A DNA stretch of 9,581 bases from contig JAIRZS010000369.1 in the NCBI GenBank assembly GCA_031267115.1, positions 1-9,581 of the forward strand, in the 5' to 3' direction. The notes beneath the pieces were generated by a model. The model was not told the origin of the DNA and searched no databases. It saw nothing but the letters and a program-made list of their open reading frames with translations. A program made the translations under genes and the position numbers. Source of the DNA: Treponema sp. (GTDB lineage Bacteria > Spirochaetota > Spirochaetia > Treponematales > Breznakiellaceae). Positions 1 to 5,255 of this stretch are shown here, one piece after another (position 1 is the stretch's first letter; each line of letters opens with the position of its first letter).

Positions 1-2
1 AT

Positions 3-611
3 AATGATTCACTGGATTTTATCATTATAACAGGAGGATCATATTTGGATAGCGATAAAGAATTTAATGCACATATAGACGTTATAAAAGCAATAAAAAA
101 CCATCTCCCTTGGAATGGAAGAATCAAGGGTAATGTTTCCATGATGCCGCCCAAATCATCGGAGAGGCTAATGGAATTATATGAAAACGGCATAGACAAC
201 CCAAGTTTCAATATGGAGGTATGGCCGAAGGAGACATTTACAAAGATTTGCCCCGGAAAAGAAAAATATGTCGGATTTGATAAAATTCTTGATTCGCTTA
301 AAATACTCGTTAAATATTATGGACATGGTTTGGTATGGTCAAACTTTGTGGCTGGTATAACACCGATTGAGGACATAAAGGCAGGTTTTTCTTATATGGC
401 AGAAAATGGAATTGTCCCCGGTGCTAATATTTATCATGCCGAGGTAAATTCATCTTTAGGGACAAGTGTTGGAAGAATAAAGAAAGAATATATTCATGAA
501 CTTTATTCATTCACCGCTGAATTGTATACAAAATGCAATTATAAACCATTCTTTAACGCGTCGATATTACGCAATAGTCTGGCAAATGAATACTATGAAG
601 GTTTGCTATGA
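3..611 (+). CDS. Radical SAM enzyme, C-terminal part (5' end outside window)
   Basis: The reading frame is open to the left edge of the window, so a TTG at 45 is only an internal Leu codon and the gene starts upstream. The visible 202 residues begin NDSLDFIIITGGSYLDSD, which reads as the second beta strand plus the TGGS form of the GGE motif that binds the methionine end of S-adenosylmethionine. Further on, NMEVWPKETFTKICPGKEKY, a conserved WSNFVAGI and a later GIVPGAN segment resemble the barrel strands of biotin-synthase-like and related radical SAM proteins. The CxxxCxxC iron-sulphur motif must lie in the missing part, so activity cannot be confirmed here. The stop overlaps the hydrolase start in an ATGA, so the two are translationally coupled. 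The substrate is unknown. The gene is markedly AT-rich compared with genes to the right. Radical SAM superfamily is fairly sure; the subfamily is not. Confidence 0.8.
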   Translation, partial: NDSLDFIIITGGSYLDSDKEFNAHIDVIKAIKNHLPWNGRIKGNVSMMPPKSSERLMELYENGIDNPSFNMEVWPKETFTKICPGKEKYVGFDKILDSLKILVKYYGHGLVWSNFVAGITPIEDIKAGFSYMAENGIVPGANIYHAEVNSSLGTSVGRIKKEYIHELYSFTAELYTKCNYKPFFNASILRNSLANEYYEGLL

Positions 612-1219
612 TTCAGACGAAAAAGATTTTATACTGGCCTGGCATGGGAAAAAATAATAGCGTTTTATCTCATTTTCTATCATATATTGAGAATATGGGT
701 ATGATTATAACTTTTTTCCCGCTTGAATATGATAAAGGAGAAGAACCTTTTTATAGTGGCTCTTTATGGTTTTCATGGTTAAAAAACAACTTTTATGATT
801 GGTGGATAGGAATTAGTCTGGGGGCTTCATTAGCATATATGATGGCTTCACTTTGCGAGGCAAATATAAAACCGAATAGACTCACACTTATTAATCCATT
901 TCAATCTCGGCATGAACTATCCAATGAAAGAGGATTCTCATTGGAAAATCAATGGGATTTTTCACCAATGTCAAAAAAATTGACAATTCAAAATATTGAT
1001 ATGGTTATTTCCATAAATGATGAGAAAATACCTATTCATCATGGTATAAAATTACTAAATCATATTACCTGTACTCATAAAACTTTGATAATTGTTGACG
1101 ATTATCATTGTATAGAAAATCCTTCAGCTCAAAAAGATTTGGCGAATATTTTAACGAGCGGTAAAAAAATGAGAAATAATTATGAACAAATTAAGTATTG
1201 TCACTTTTATCAGCAATAG
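608..1219 (+). CDS. Small alpha/beta hydrolase (thioesterase- or esterase-like)
   Basis: This 203-residue protein has the layout of a compact alpha/beta hydrolase. An early strand and turn, ILYWPGMGKN (residues 7-16), would form the oxyanion-hole region. The nucleophile elbow GISLGAS places Ser70 in a G-x-S-x-G motif. INDEKIP gives the acid Asp138, and VDDYHCIEN gives His167, so the complete triad is present in the expected order. No signal peptide or membrane segment is seen, so it should be cytoplasmic. It starts inside the stop of the radical SAM gene and its own 3' end overlaps the glycosyltransferase by 38 bases, giving a tight operon. Such hydrolases in biosynthetic clusters often release or trim acyl or ester intermediates, but nothing in the sequence fixes the substrate. 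The pairing with a biotin-synthase-like radical SAM protein recalls BioB/BioH, but this is only a resemblance. Confidence 0.8.
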   Translation: MIQTKKILYWPGMGKNNSVLSHFLSYIENMGMIITFFPLEYDKGEEPFYSGSLWFSWLKNNFYDWWIGISLGASLAYMMASLCEANIKPNRLTLINPFQSRHELSNERGFSLENQWDFSPMSKKLTIQNIDMVISINDEKIPIHHGIKLLNHITCTHKTLIIVDDYHCIENPSAQKDLANILTSGKKMRNNYEQIKYCHFYQQ

Positions 1220-2132
1220 CGAAACAGTAAACTACAATATACTTTCTCTCTTTAAAGATATTCAAAAACGAATTCCTTTGACAGAATTACTGATTTATAC
1301 TGATGATTCTATTTTTGATATAAATTCTATATGCGACGATGTAAAGTTGAATATTTGTCCGCATCTGACAAAATACAATAGAATATTGAAATCCTTAGAA
1401 GATTCCAATTCAACTTATATTTTATACGTTGATAATGATATTATGCCGGATTTTAGTAATTTATATGAGGTTGTTGATAATATACACGATAACAGCGTTG
1501 ATTTATTATGGGGAATTATCGGTGTCTCAGAAAAGCAGAGATTTGTCAGCAAATTAACTATAATTGACAAGATACTTTCACATAAGATAATTCGTCCGAC
1601 ATTATGGAAAATGAATATAGGAATTAGTATTCCTGGACAGATATTTTTGTTAAATAAAACGAAATTTCAAAAAGACTTATCGCATAAGGATACTGTTTTC
1701 GATGACTTAACAATAGGAATTTGTGCAAAACATAATAATTATAATATTAAGATGATTTCCTCTGTACTAGGATATGAGAAACCATCAACAAATTTCAATA
1801 AACTTATTACACAACGCATCAGGTGGGCAAAAGGTTTTTATGAATCTGTAGAAAATAATATGCACAGTAAAATACTACCATTAATTATTGTCCATGGATT
1901 TTCCTATCATTTATTAGGCTTTATTTTTTGGGCATTGTTATATATAATATTCATGTTTAGCCATATTGTGGCACTTGTTTTATGGCTTGCTTTTTGTGTA
2001 AAAATCACTGATTTTGATTTTTCCTTGATTCCATTTTCGGTTGCCTATACTATTATTTTTCCAATCATACACTTGTGCTGGTTGGTGGTTTTTGTGTATA
2101 ATGTTATTAATGGTTACATTTCTAATAAATAA
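1182..2132 (+). CDS. Membrane-anchored family 2 glycosyltransferase
   Basis: This 316-residue GT-A type glycosyltransferase starts MNKLSIVTFIS, the usual first strand of family GT2. LYVDNDIMPD (residues 81-90) carries the DxD-type metal and nucleotide-sugar site at Asp84 and Asp86. GQIFLLNK (152-159) followed by VFDDLTIG (172-179) marks the acceptor region and the likely catalytic Asp. QRIRWAKGF (211-219) is a clear QxxRW motif, typical of processive or hook-type GT2 enzymes such as cellulose and hyaluronan synthases. From about residue 230 the chain is hydrophobic, with two or three membrane segments (about 231-271 and 283-308). The active site therefore faces the cytoplasm at the inner membrane. 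There is no N-terminal membrane segment. The gene overlaps the hydrolase by 38 bases in another frame. It probably adds sugar to a lipid or exported product of this cluster. The sugar and acceptor are unknown. Confidence 0.85.
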   Translation: MNKLSIVTFISNSETVNYNILSLFKDIQKRIPLTELLIYTDDSIFDINSICDDVKLNICPHLTKYNRILKSLEDSNSTYILYVDNDIMPDFSNLYEVVDNIHDNSVDLLWGIIGVSEKQRFVSKLTIIDKILSHKIIRPTLWKMNIGISIPGQIFLLNKTKFQKDLSHKDTVFDDLTIGICAKHNNYNIKMISSVLGYEKPSTNFNKLITQRIRWAKGFYESVENNMHSKILPLIIVHGFSYHLLGFIFWALLYIIFMFSHIVALVLWLAFCVKITDFDFSLIPFSVAYTIIFPIIHLCWLVVFVYNVINGYISNK

Positions 2133-2174
2133 TTTGTATTTAGGTGGTATACAAAATGTCTATAAATATCGATA

Positions 2175-2202
2175 CCTTTTGCACCGTCTATGGCGCAAAA
2201 GG
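2175..2202. terminator. Imperfect hairpin after the glycosyltransferase gene (possible terminator)
   Basis: CCTTTTGC at 2175-2182 pairs with GCAAAAGG at 2195-2202. After one mismatch, CC/GG pairs extend the stem. It lies 42 bases after the stop of the AT-rich operon, where a terminator is expected. No T-run follows on the plus strand, so termination is doubtful. A second small hairpin (GCCGCC at 2254-2259, GGCGGC at 2264-2269) follows in the same 214-base gap, which otherwise holds no gene I can support. Confidence 0.35.
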
Positions 2203-2346
2203 GTTGGCGGATGGCGGACTAAAAAACGTCATATAACAGACTGTTTACGCTTCGCCGCCAGTAGGCGGCTCGGACTACAGTTTTGCTAGGTCAGTCGCTT
2301 CGCTCATTCTCACGTAAAACTTCCGTATGTCGCAAACAGCAGCCTG

Positions 2347-2556
2347 TTAAGCGATCATCTGTTCGCCGGTACTTTTCTGTTTGATGTAACCCGTATTGAG
2401 GCAGATATCGAAAAGCTGCCTGGGCATAAATTCTTCGATGGTTTTTTTGTAATCGTCTTTTATCCGGGTAAGGCGGATATAATAGCCGCCGCCGGTCTCC
2501 CTGAGTATGTCCAGAAATTCGCTTCTGCCCTTTTCGCATTTAATGTAGTAGCGCAC
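2347..2556 (-). CDS. Small conserved-looking protein of unknown function (69 aa)
   Basis: The GTG at 2556 is chosen as start because GGAGG lies seven bases upstream, an almost ideal ribosome binding site. The product of 69 residues begins MRYYIKCEKGRSEFLDILRE and contains the segment YYIRLTRIKDDYKKTIEEFM. It is soluble, charged and has a regular pattern of alternating strand and helix. It has no signal peptide, membrane segment or metal motif. Codon use and GC content match the middle zone rather than the AT-rich operon to its left. It follows the lipoprotein gene on the same strand, but the strong hairpin at 2582-2614 separates the two, so it is probably transcribed separately or by read-through. 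I have a vague memory of similar short proteins in treponemes, which I cannot check. No function can be given. Confidence 0.7.
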   Translation of the reverse strand: MRYYIKCEKGRSEFLDILRETGGGYYIRLTRIKDDYKKTIEEFMPRQLFDICLNTGYIKQKSTGEQMIA

Positions 2557-2581
2557 CAGTGTTCCTCCGCGTCAGGTTGGA

Positions 2582-2614
2582 AAACACCGGCCGGCACAGC
2601 GCCGGCCGGTGTTT
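2582..2614. terminator. Strong bidirectional intrinsic terminator hairpin
   Basis: AAACACCGGCCGGC at 2582-2595 and its exact reverse complement at 2601-2614 form a perfect 14-bp stem with a 5-base loop (ACAGC). The ends are A/T-rich: TTTCTTT follows on the plus strand, and TTTT follows on the minus strand. It lies 45 bases after the lipoprotein stop and is best read as that gene's terminator on the minus strand. It is 26 bases upstream of the 69-residue gene. Confidence 0.85.
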
Positions 2615-2650
2615 CTTTAAGTATCGGAGTTTTTGGGAAAACCTTTTGCC

Positions 2651-2670
2651 TCCGGAATGCTATTTCCGGA
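2651..2670. other. Short inverted repeat over the lipoprotein stop codon
   Basis: TCCGGAA at 2651-2657 and TTCCGGA at 2664-2670 form a 7-bp stem around the TAG stop of the lipoprotein gene. It may add to mRNA 3'-end stability. A chance palindrome in GC-rich coding DNA is equally possible. Confidence 0.35.
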
Positions 2671-3448
2671 AAAGCGGGGAAAGGCTCCTGAAGGGCAGGG
2701 AAATCTGGATGGCGCCCATGACATAGGGGGCTATTTCGTAGGCGTTCCACAAAAAGTACATGGAGGAGGCATCTTTTTCCGTGAGAAAGAAATTTTCCGG
2801 CAATTCTACTCTGTCTTCGAAAAAGCCGGCCTCCGAAAGCGGCGCGTTTTCCGGTAATCCGTACTGGCGGCGCAGTTCCGCTTCCAGCAGGAGGCGCAGT
2901 TTTTCCGTATCGTTGAAAATATCGTCCAGGACAAGTTGTTTTGCCGCCGCCGGGTCTACGACAAAGCAGCTTGTAGAGGAATTCCCGTGGGCGCCGCCAA
3001 GGTAGCTTTCCGTGGTTTTGGCGAGTACGAGGAGTTTTTCATGGCCGGGTATAAGGCCCTTTACCGATACTGTCCGGCCTTCAGCTTTTTCCGTATAGTG
3101 CCAGTTAAAAGAATCCATCGGCCTTTCCCCCAGGGATTCCCATTCGCCGTGTATTTCGGCGTAAAGTTTCCCGAGTTTGGCGGCAACGGCGTTCCCGTAA
3201 TCCGCCGCGCTTTGCCCTTCGTAGAGCAGTTCCCGGATAAGATTCCCGATGCCGGAGTCCGGCTTTGCCGGATCCGCCAGGGACATGCTTATCTCGAACC
3301 GGGGATTCTGGGGGTTTCCCTGGTCAAAGGGTATGACGTTCTCCAAAACAAACGGCTTAAAGCCCGCCGCGCTGTTTGGGGAAGAAACGCAGCCTCCTGC
3401 CAAAAGGCATGCCGCGAGCACGATGGTACAAATGCTGTACTTTTTCAT
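2660..3448 (-). CDS. Lipoprotein with DUF4163 and DUF3298 (RsiV/PdaC-like) domains
   Basis: The ATG at 3448 is chosen because the encoded MKKYSICTIVLAACLLAGGC is a classic lipoprotein signal peptide (Cys20 would be lipidated). GGAG also lies about 11 bases upstream. The frame stays open for 55 more codons upstream, but that part is low-complexity and crosses an inverted-repeat element, so it is not taken as coding. The lipobox AGGC is looser than the LAGC consensus, as is common in spirochaetes. The mature part has YLGGAHGNSST (residues 149-159), the hallmark of DUF4163. LPENFFLTEKD and YEIAPYVMG (237-245) are the hallmark of DUF3298. This pair occurs in the extracellular parts of anti-sigma factor RsiV and deacetylase PdaC, where it can bind lysozyme or peptidoglycan. 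Here it has no deacetylase domain and no cytoplasmic domain. It is probably an envelope-facing binding lipoprotein; the ligand is unknown. Confidence 0.85.
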   Translation of the reverse strand: MKKYSICTIVLAACLLAGGCVSSPNSAAGFKPFVLENVIPFDQGNPQNPRFEISMSLADPAKPDSGIGNLIRELLYEGQSAADYGNAVAAKLGKLYAEIHGEWESLGERPMDSFNWHYTEKAEGRTVSVKGLIPGHEKLLVLAKTTESYLGGAHGNSSTSCFVVDPAAAKQLVLDDIFNDTEKLRLLLEAELRRQYGLPENAPLSEAGFFEDRVELPENFFLTEKDASSMYFLWNAYEIAPYVMGAIQISLPFRSLSPLFRK

Positions 3449-3487
3449 AATGATGTTTTCTCCATGTTTGTAACTATTCAGCCGTAC

Positions 3488-3508
3488 CGCCAGGCCCGGG
3501 GGTGTTGC
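3488..3508. repeat. Direct repeat copy 1 inside the TIR-bounded element
   Basis: This 21-base unit, starting CGCCAGGCCCGGGGGTGTTG, matches 20 of 21 positions in the copy at 3539-3559. The single difference is T versus C near the end. The centre-to-centre spacing is 51 bases, a multiple of three. In the minus-strand frame upstream of the lipoprotein both copies read as ATPPGLA. Confidence 0.75.
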
Positions 3509-3538
3509 CTTATGCCTCAATTCCGTGGGGCGTTGCGT

Positions 3539-3559
3539 CGCCAGGCCCGGGGGCGTTGC
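3539..3559. repeat. Direct repeat copy 2 inside the TIR-bounded element
   Basis: This is the second 21-base unit, starting CGCCAGGCCCGGGGGCGTTG. A further partial match (GGGGCGTTGCG) lies just before it at about 3527-3537, so the region may be a decayed tandem array. Confidence 0.75.
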
Positions 3560-3685
3560 GGGGGCGGAAAGCCATTGGCCGCCGGCCCCCGCAGAGGGGG
3601 GAGCGTAAGCCATGCCGCTTGCGGCAGGGCTGAAGCGGGGGGGAGGCTTCCCCCTCCGTCTGAATAGTTATCTTTTTCTTTTAAA

Positions 3686-3691
3686 TATAAT
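3686..3691 (+). promoter_or_regulatory. Possible -10 box for the methyltransferase gene
   Basis: A perfect TATAAT lies 12 bases before the ATG at 3704. No good -35 match is seen at the right distance; the candidate region falls in the right end of the TIR element (3660-3670). If real, transcription would start near 3698, leaving a leader of about six bases and no room for a Shine-Dalgarno site. Confidence 0.35.
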
Positions 3692-3703
3692 ACACTGGAC
3701 GCC

Positions 3704-4525
3704 ATGGCGGAAAGAGAATCTTGCAATAAATGGTTCGATGAGTGGTTTAATGACGGGGATTTCTGGGAACAGTACGCGCCTATCATGTTTGACGCCAAGC
3801 GCTGGGCCGAGGTGCCCGCGGTTGCCGACGGTATTACCCGGATGGCGCGGCTCCCCCTCTACGAGTACCCGCCGGAGTACAAGCAGGCGGAGGCAGGCGC
3901 TCCGGGCGGCCCGCGAACGGCGGATCTGTGCTGCGGTTTCGGGCGCATCAGCCTGGAACTGGCGCGGCGGGGGTTTGCCGTTACAGGCGTGGACTTGACG
4001 CCGGCCTATCTTGATACGGCAAGGGACGACGCGGCTTACGAGCATCTGGAAATAGAATTTGTGTGCGAAGATGTGCGCGGTTTTAAACGGCCCGGCGCTT
4101 TTGATCTTGCGGTTAATCTCTACATCTCCTTTGGTTATTTCGGCAGCCAGGAAGATGACCGGCTCTTCGCGCGGAATGTTTACGAGTCGCTTAAGGACGG
4201 CGGCTGTTTTATCATCGAAACTCTGGGGAAAGAAATCGCGGTGAGGGATTTTGTGGAGGCGGAGTGGTTTGAACGGGCGGGCTATTTTGTGCTTACCAAA
4301 TACGAGGCGGTGAATTCCTGGGAAGGGTTAAAAAACCGGTGGATACTTATAAACAAAGAGGGGAAAAAGACCGACCGTGTTTTTACGCAGCGCCTGTACG
4401 CGGCGACGGAACTGCGGCGGCTCCTCCTGGACGCGGGTTTTTCCGCCGTGGAGCTTTACGGGAACTGGGAGGAAGGGCTGTACGACCAGTACGCGGAATC
4501 GCTTATCGCGGTAGGGCGGAAGTAG
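3704..4525 (+). CDS. Class I SAM-dependent methyltransferase
   Basis: This 273-residue protein carries the Rossmann-type methyltransferase core. Motif I is ADLCCGFGRISLELARRG (residues 73-90), binding S-adenosylmethionine. VTGVDLTPAYL (93-103) has the acidic residue Asp97 that holds the ribose. CEDVRGF (121-127) fits motif III. FDLAVNLYISFGYF (133-146) is the motif IV region. An N-terminal stretch of about 70 residues with DFWEQYAPIMFDAKRWAEVP probably forms a lid for the acceptor, and the C-terminal third ends with the usual strand pair. It is predicted to be cytoplasmic. The protein lacks the D/NPPY motif of DNA or protein-glutamine methyltransferases, so a small-molecule or cofactor-type substrate is more likely, but none can be named. 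The ATG at 3704 has no clear Shine-Dalgarno site. The 3' end overlaps the convergent fabZ gene by 23 bases. Confidence 0.85.
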   Translation: MAERESCNKWFDEWFNDGDFWEQYAPIMFDAKRWAEVPAVADGITRMARLPLYEYPPEYKQAEAGAPGGPRTADLCCGFGRISLELARRGFAVTGVDLTPAYLDTARDDAAYEHLEIEFVCEDVRGFKRPGAFDLAVNLYISFGYFGSQEDDRLFARNVYESLKDGGCFIIETLGKEIAVRDFVEAEWFERAGYFVLTKYEAVNSWEGLKNRWILINKEGKKTDRVFTQRLYAATELRRLLLDAGFSAVELYGNWEEGLYDQYAESLIAVGRK

Positions 4526-4967
4526 GCTGCCCCGGGCCGGAACCGGCGGGGCTTCCTACAAGGCAGAGCCACTCGGCTTCTGCGGCAAGCTCGCCGCCTA
4601 CGTAGGCTTTCCCGGCCTGCTTGATCATTTTGGGGGAAACGCGCAGGTTTTCTATCTCGCAGCGGACCTCGTCCCCGGGCCTTACCTGCCGGCGGAACTT
4701 TACCTTGTCCACGGAGCCGAGGAAGAAAAGCGCGTCCCCGCCGAGAACGCCGAGTTTTCTGAGGCCCGCGCCGCCGGACTGGGCCATTGTTTCTACCAGG
4801 ATCACCCCGGGGACTACCGGGTACTGGGGAAAATGGCCCCTGAAGAAAAATTCTTTTTCGGAGAATACGTGCTTCGCGACTATCTTTTCGTTATCCGCGC
4901 TTACAATTTCGTCCACAAACAGGAACGGTTTCCGGTGGGGTAACAGCGATTCTATTTCGTTACTCAT
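4503..4967 (-). CDS. fabZ: 3-hydroxyacyl-ACP dehydratase FabZ
   Basis: FabZ removes water from (3R)-3-hydroxyacyl-ACP to give trans-2-enoyl-ACP in fatty-acid elongation. The 154-residue hot-dog fold protein opens with LLPHRKPFLFVDEI (residues 8-21), the family signature. FRGHFPQYPVVPG (42-54) carries catalytic His45, and LVETMAQSGG (57-66) carries catalytic Glu59. Both active-site residues are intact. AAGGA-type spacing (AAGGA, then seven bases) before the ATG at 4967 supports the start. The last 18 residues or so are a Gly/Pro/Ser-rich tail beyond the fold, and the end overlaps the convergent methyltransferase gene. It is last in the fab operon direction, but 288 bases separate it from fabF. 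A weak -10-like TATACT (minus strand, plus-strand 5031-5036) lies upstream, so it may have a promoter of its own. Confidence 0.95.
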   Translation of the reverse strand: MSNEIESLLPHRKPFLFVDEIVSADNEKIVAKHVFSEKEFFFRGHFPQYPVVPGVILVETMAQSGGAGLRKLGVLGGDALFFLGSVDKVKFRRQVRPGDEVRCEIENLRVSPKMIKQAGKAYVGGELAAEAEWLCLVGSPAGSGPGQPTSALPR

Positions 4968-5014
4968 TGTTTTTTCCTTAAAAAAAATTTTGGAATTTTA
5001 CCGCAAAGTCAAAT

Positions 5015-5070
5015 CGAACCGAAGGTTCGCAGTATAAAAAGTAGTAAGAAAAAGAGTATTATTTTATACT
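5015..5070. repeat. Overlapping inverted repeats upstream of fabZ
   Basis: CGAACC (5015-5020) pairs with GGTTCG (5024-5029). AGTATAAAA (5031-5039) pairs with TTTTATACT (5062-5070), and GAGTAT (5054-5059) can pair instead with ATACTC (5066-5071). The last two share the same partner strand, so they are mutually exclusive folds. They lie in the fabZ leader if transcription comes from fabF. Confidence 0.45.
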
Positions 5071-5075
5071 CCTAT

Positions 5076-5113
5076 GAGCTTGTTCCAAAACCCGGTTAGT
5101 TTTGGACAAGCTC
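5076..5113. repeat. Intergenic palindrome 1 (TGTTCCAAAA type)
   Basis: GAGCTTGTTCCAAAAC at 5076-5091 pairs with GTTTTGGACAAGCTC at 5099-5113, with a single unpaired base and a 7-base loop. No U-run follows on either strand, so it is a repeat-like palindrome rather than a clear terminator. Confidence 0.75.
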
Positions 5114-5114
5114 T

Positions 5115-5146
5115 TGGAAAAACCGGTCAAAAGCCCGGTTTTTCCA
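5115..5146. repeat. Intergenic palindrome 2 (AAAAACCGG type)
   Basis: TGGAAAAACCGG at 5115-5126 and its exact reverse complement at 5135-5146 form a perfect 12-bp stem with an 8-base loop. It starts two bases after palindrome 1. Confidence 0.75.
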
Positions 5147-5160
5147 CTAAATCTAGGGAA

Positions 5161-5191
5161 GCTGTTCCAAAATCTGACATTTTGGAACAGC
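5161..5191. repeat. Intergenic palindrome 3 (TGTTCCAAAA type)
   Basis: GCTGTTCCAAAAT at 5161-5173 and its exact reverse complement at 5179-5191 form a perfect 13-bp stem with a 5-base loop. The stem shares the core TGTTCCAAAA with palindrome 1, so the two are related copies. It lies 65 bases after the fabF stop on the minus strand. The rest of the 4968-5255 gap shows no gene. Confidence 0.75.
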
Positions 5192-5255
5192 CTCCTATTA
5201 TTCAACTTATTCGGCTTTTCTGACTTTGTGGTTAATCCTTCTTTAACTTTCTGTA

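Larger units (their letters stand above)
3471..3670. mobile_element. 200-bp MITE-like element with perfect 11-bp terminal inverted repeats
   Basis: TAACTATTCAG at 3471-3481 is matched by its exact reverse complement CTGAATAGTTA at 3660-3670. Both ends finish in TA, as expected if TA is the duplicated target of a Tc1/mariner or IS630-type element. The inside is far richer in GC than its AT-rich edges. It holds a direct repeat (3488-3508 and 3539-3559), C5/G5 at 3586-3600, and a TGCCGC-TT-GCGGCA hairpin. No transposase frame fits in 200 bp, so it would be non-autonomous. The element fills most of the gap between the lipoprotein start (3448) and the methyltransferase start (3704). No longer target duplication is visible outside the TA. 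A repeat of other origin, for example an IS66-type remnant, is possible. Confidence 0.55.

Noticed and set aside
2041..2289. Plus-strand frame of 82 codons crossing the end of the glycosyltransferase
   Set aside because: It shares the glycosyltransferase 3' end in another frame, then runs into repeat-like GC-rich sequence with no recognisable motif or ribosome binding site.
3449..3613. 55-residue N-terminal extension of the lipoprotein
   Set aside because: It would bury the signal peptide and lipobox, and it is translated from the inverted-repeat element.
2936..3667. A 243-codon plus-strand frame opposite the lipoprotein and the TIR element
   Set aside because: The minus strand has a signal peptide, lipobox and two domain signatures, so the plus-strand frame is a shadow.
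4596..4607. Perfect 12-base palindrome GCCTACGTAGGC
   Set aside because: It lies within fabZ coding for conserved-looking residues, with no sign of an operator or hairpin role.
5076..5191. CRISPR array
   Set aside because: The palindromes are not identical direct repeats with even spacers, only two share a core, and no cas gene is present.
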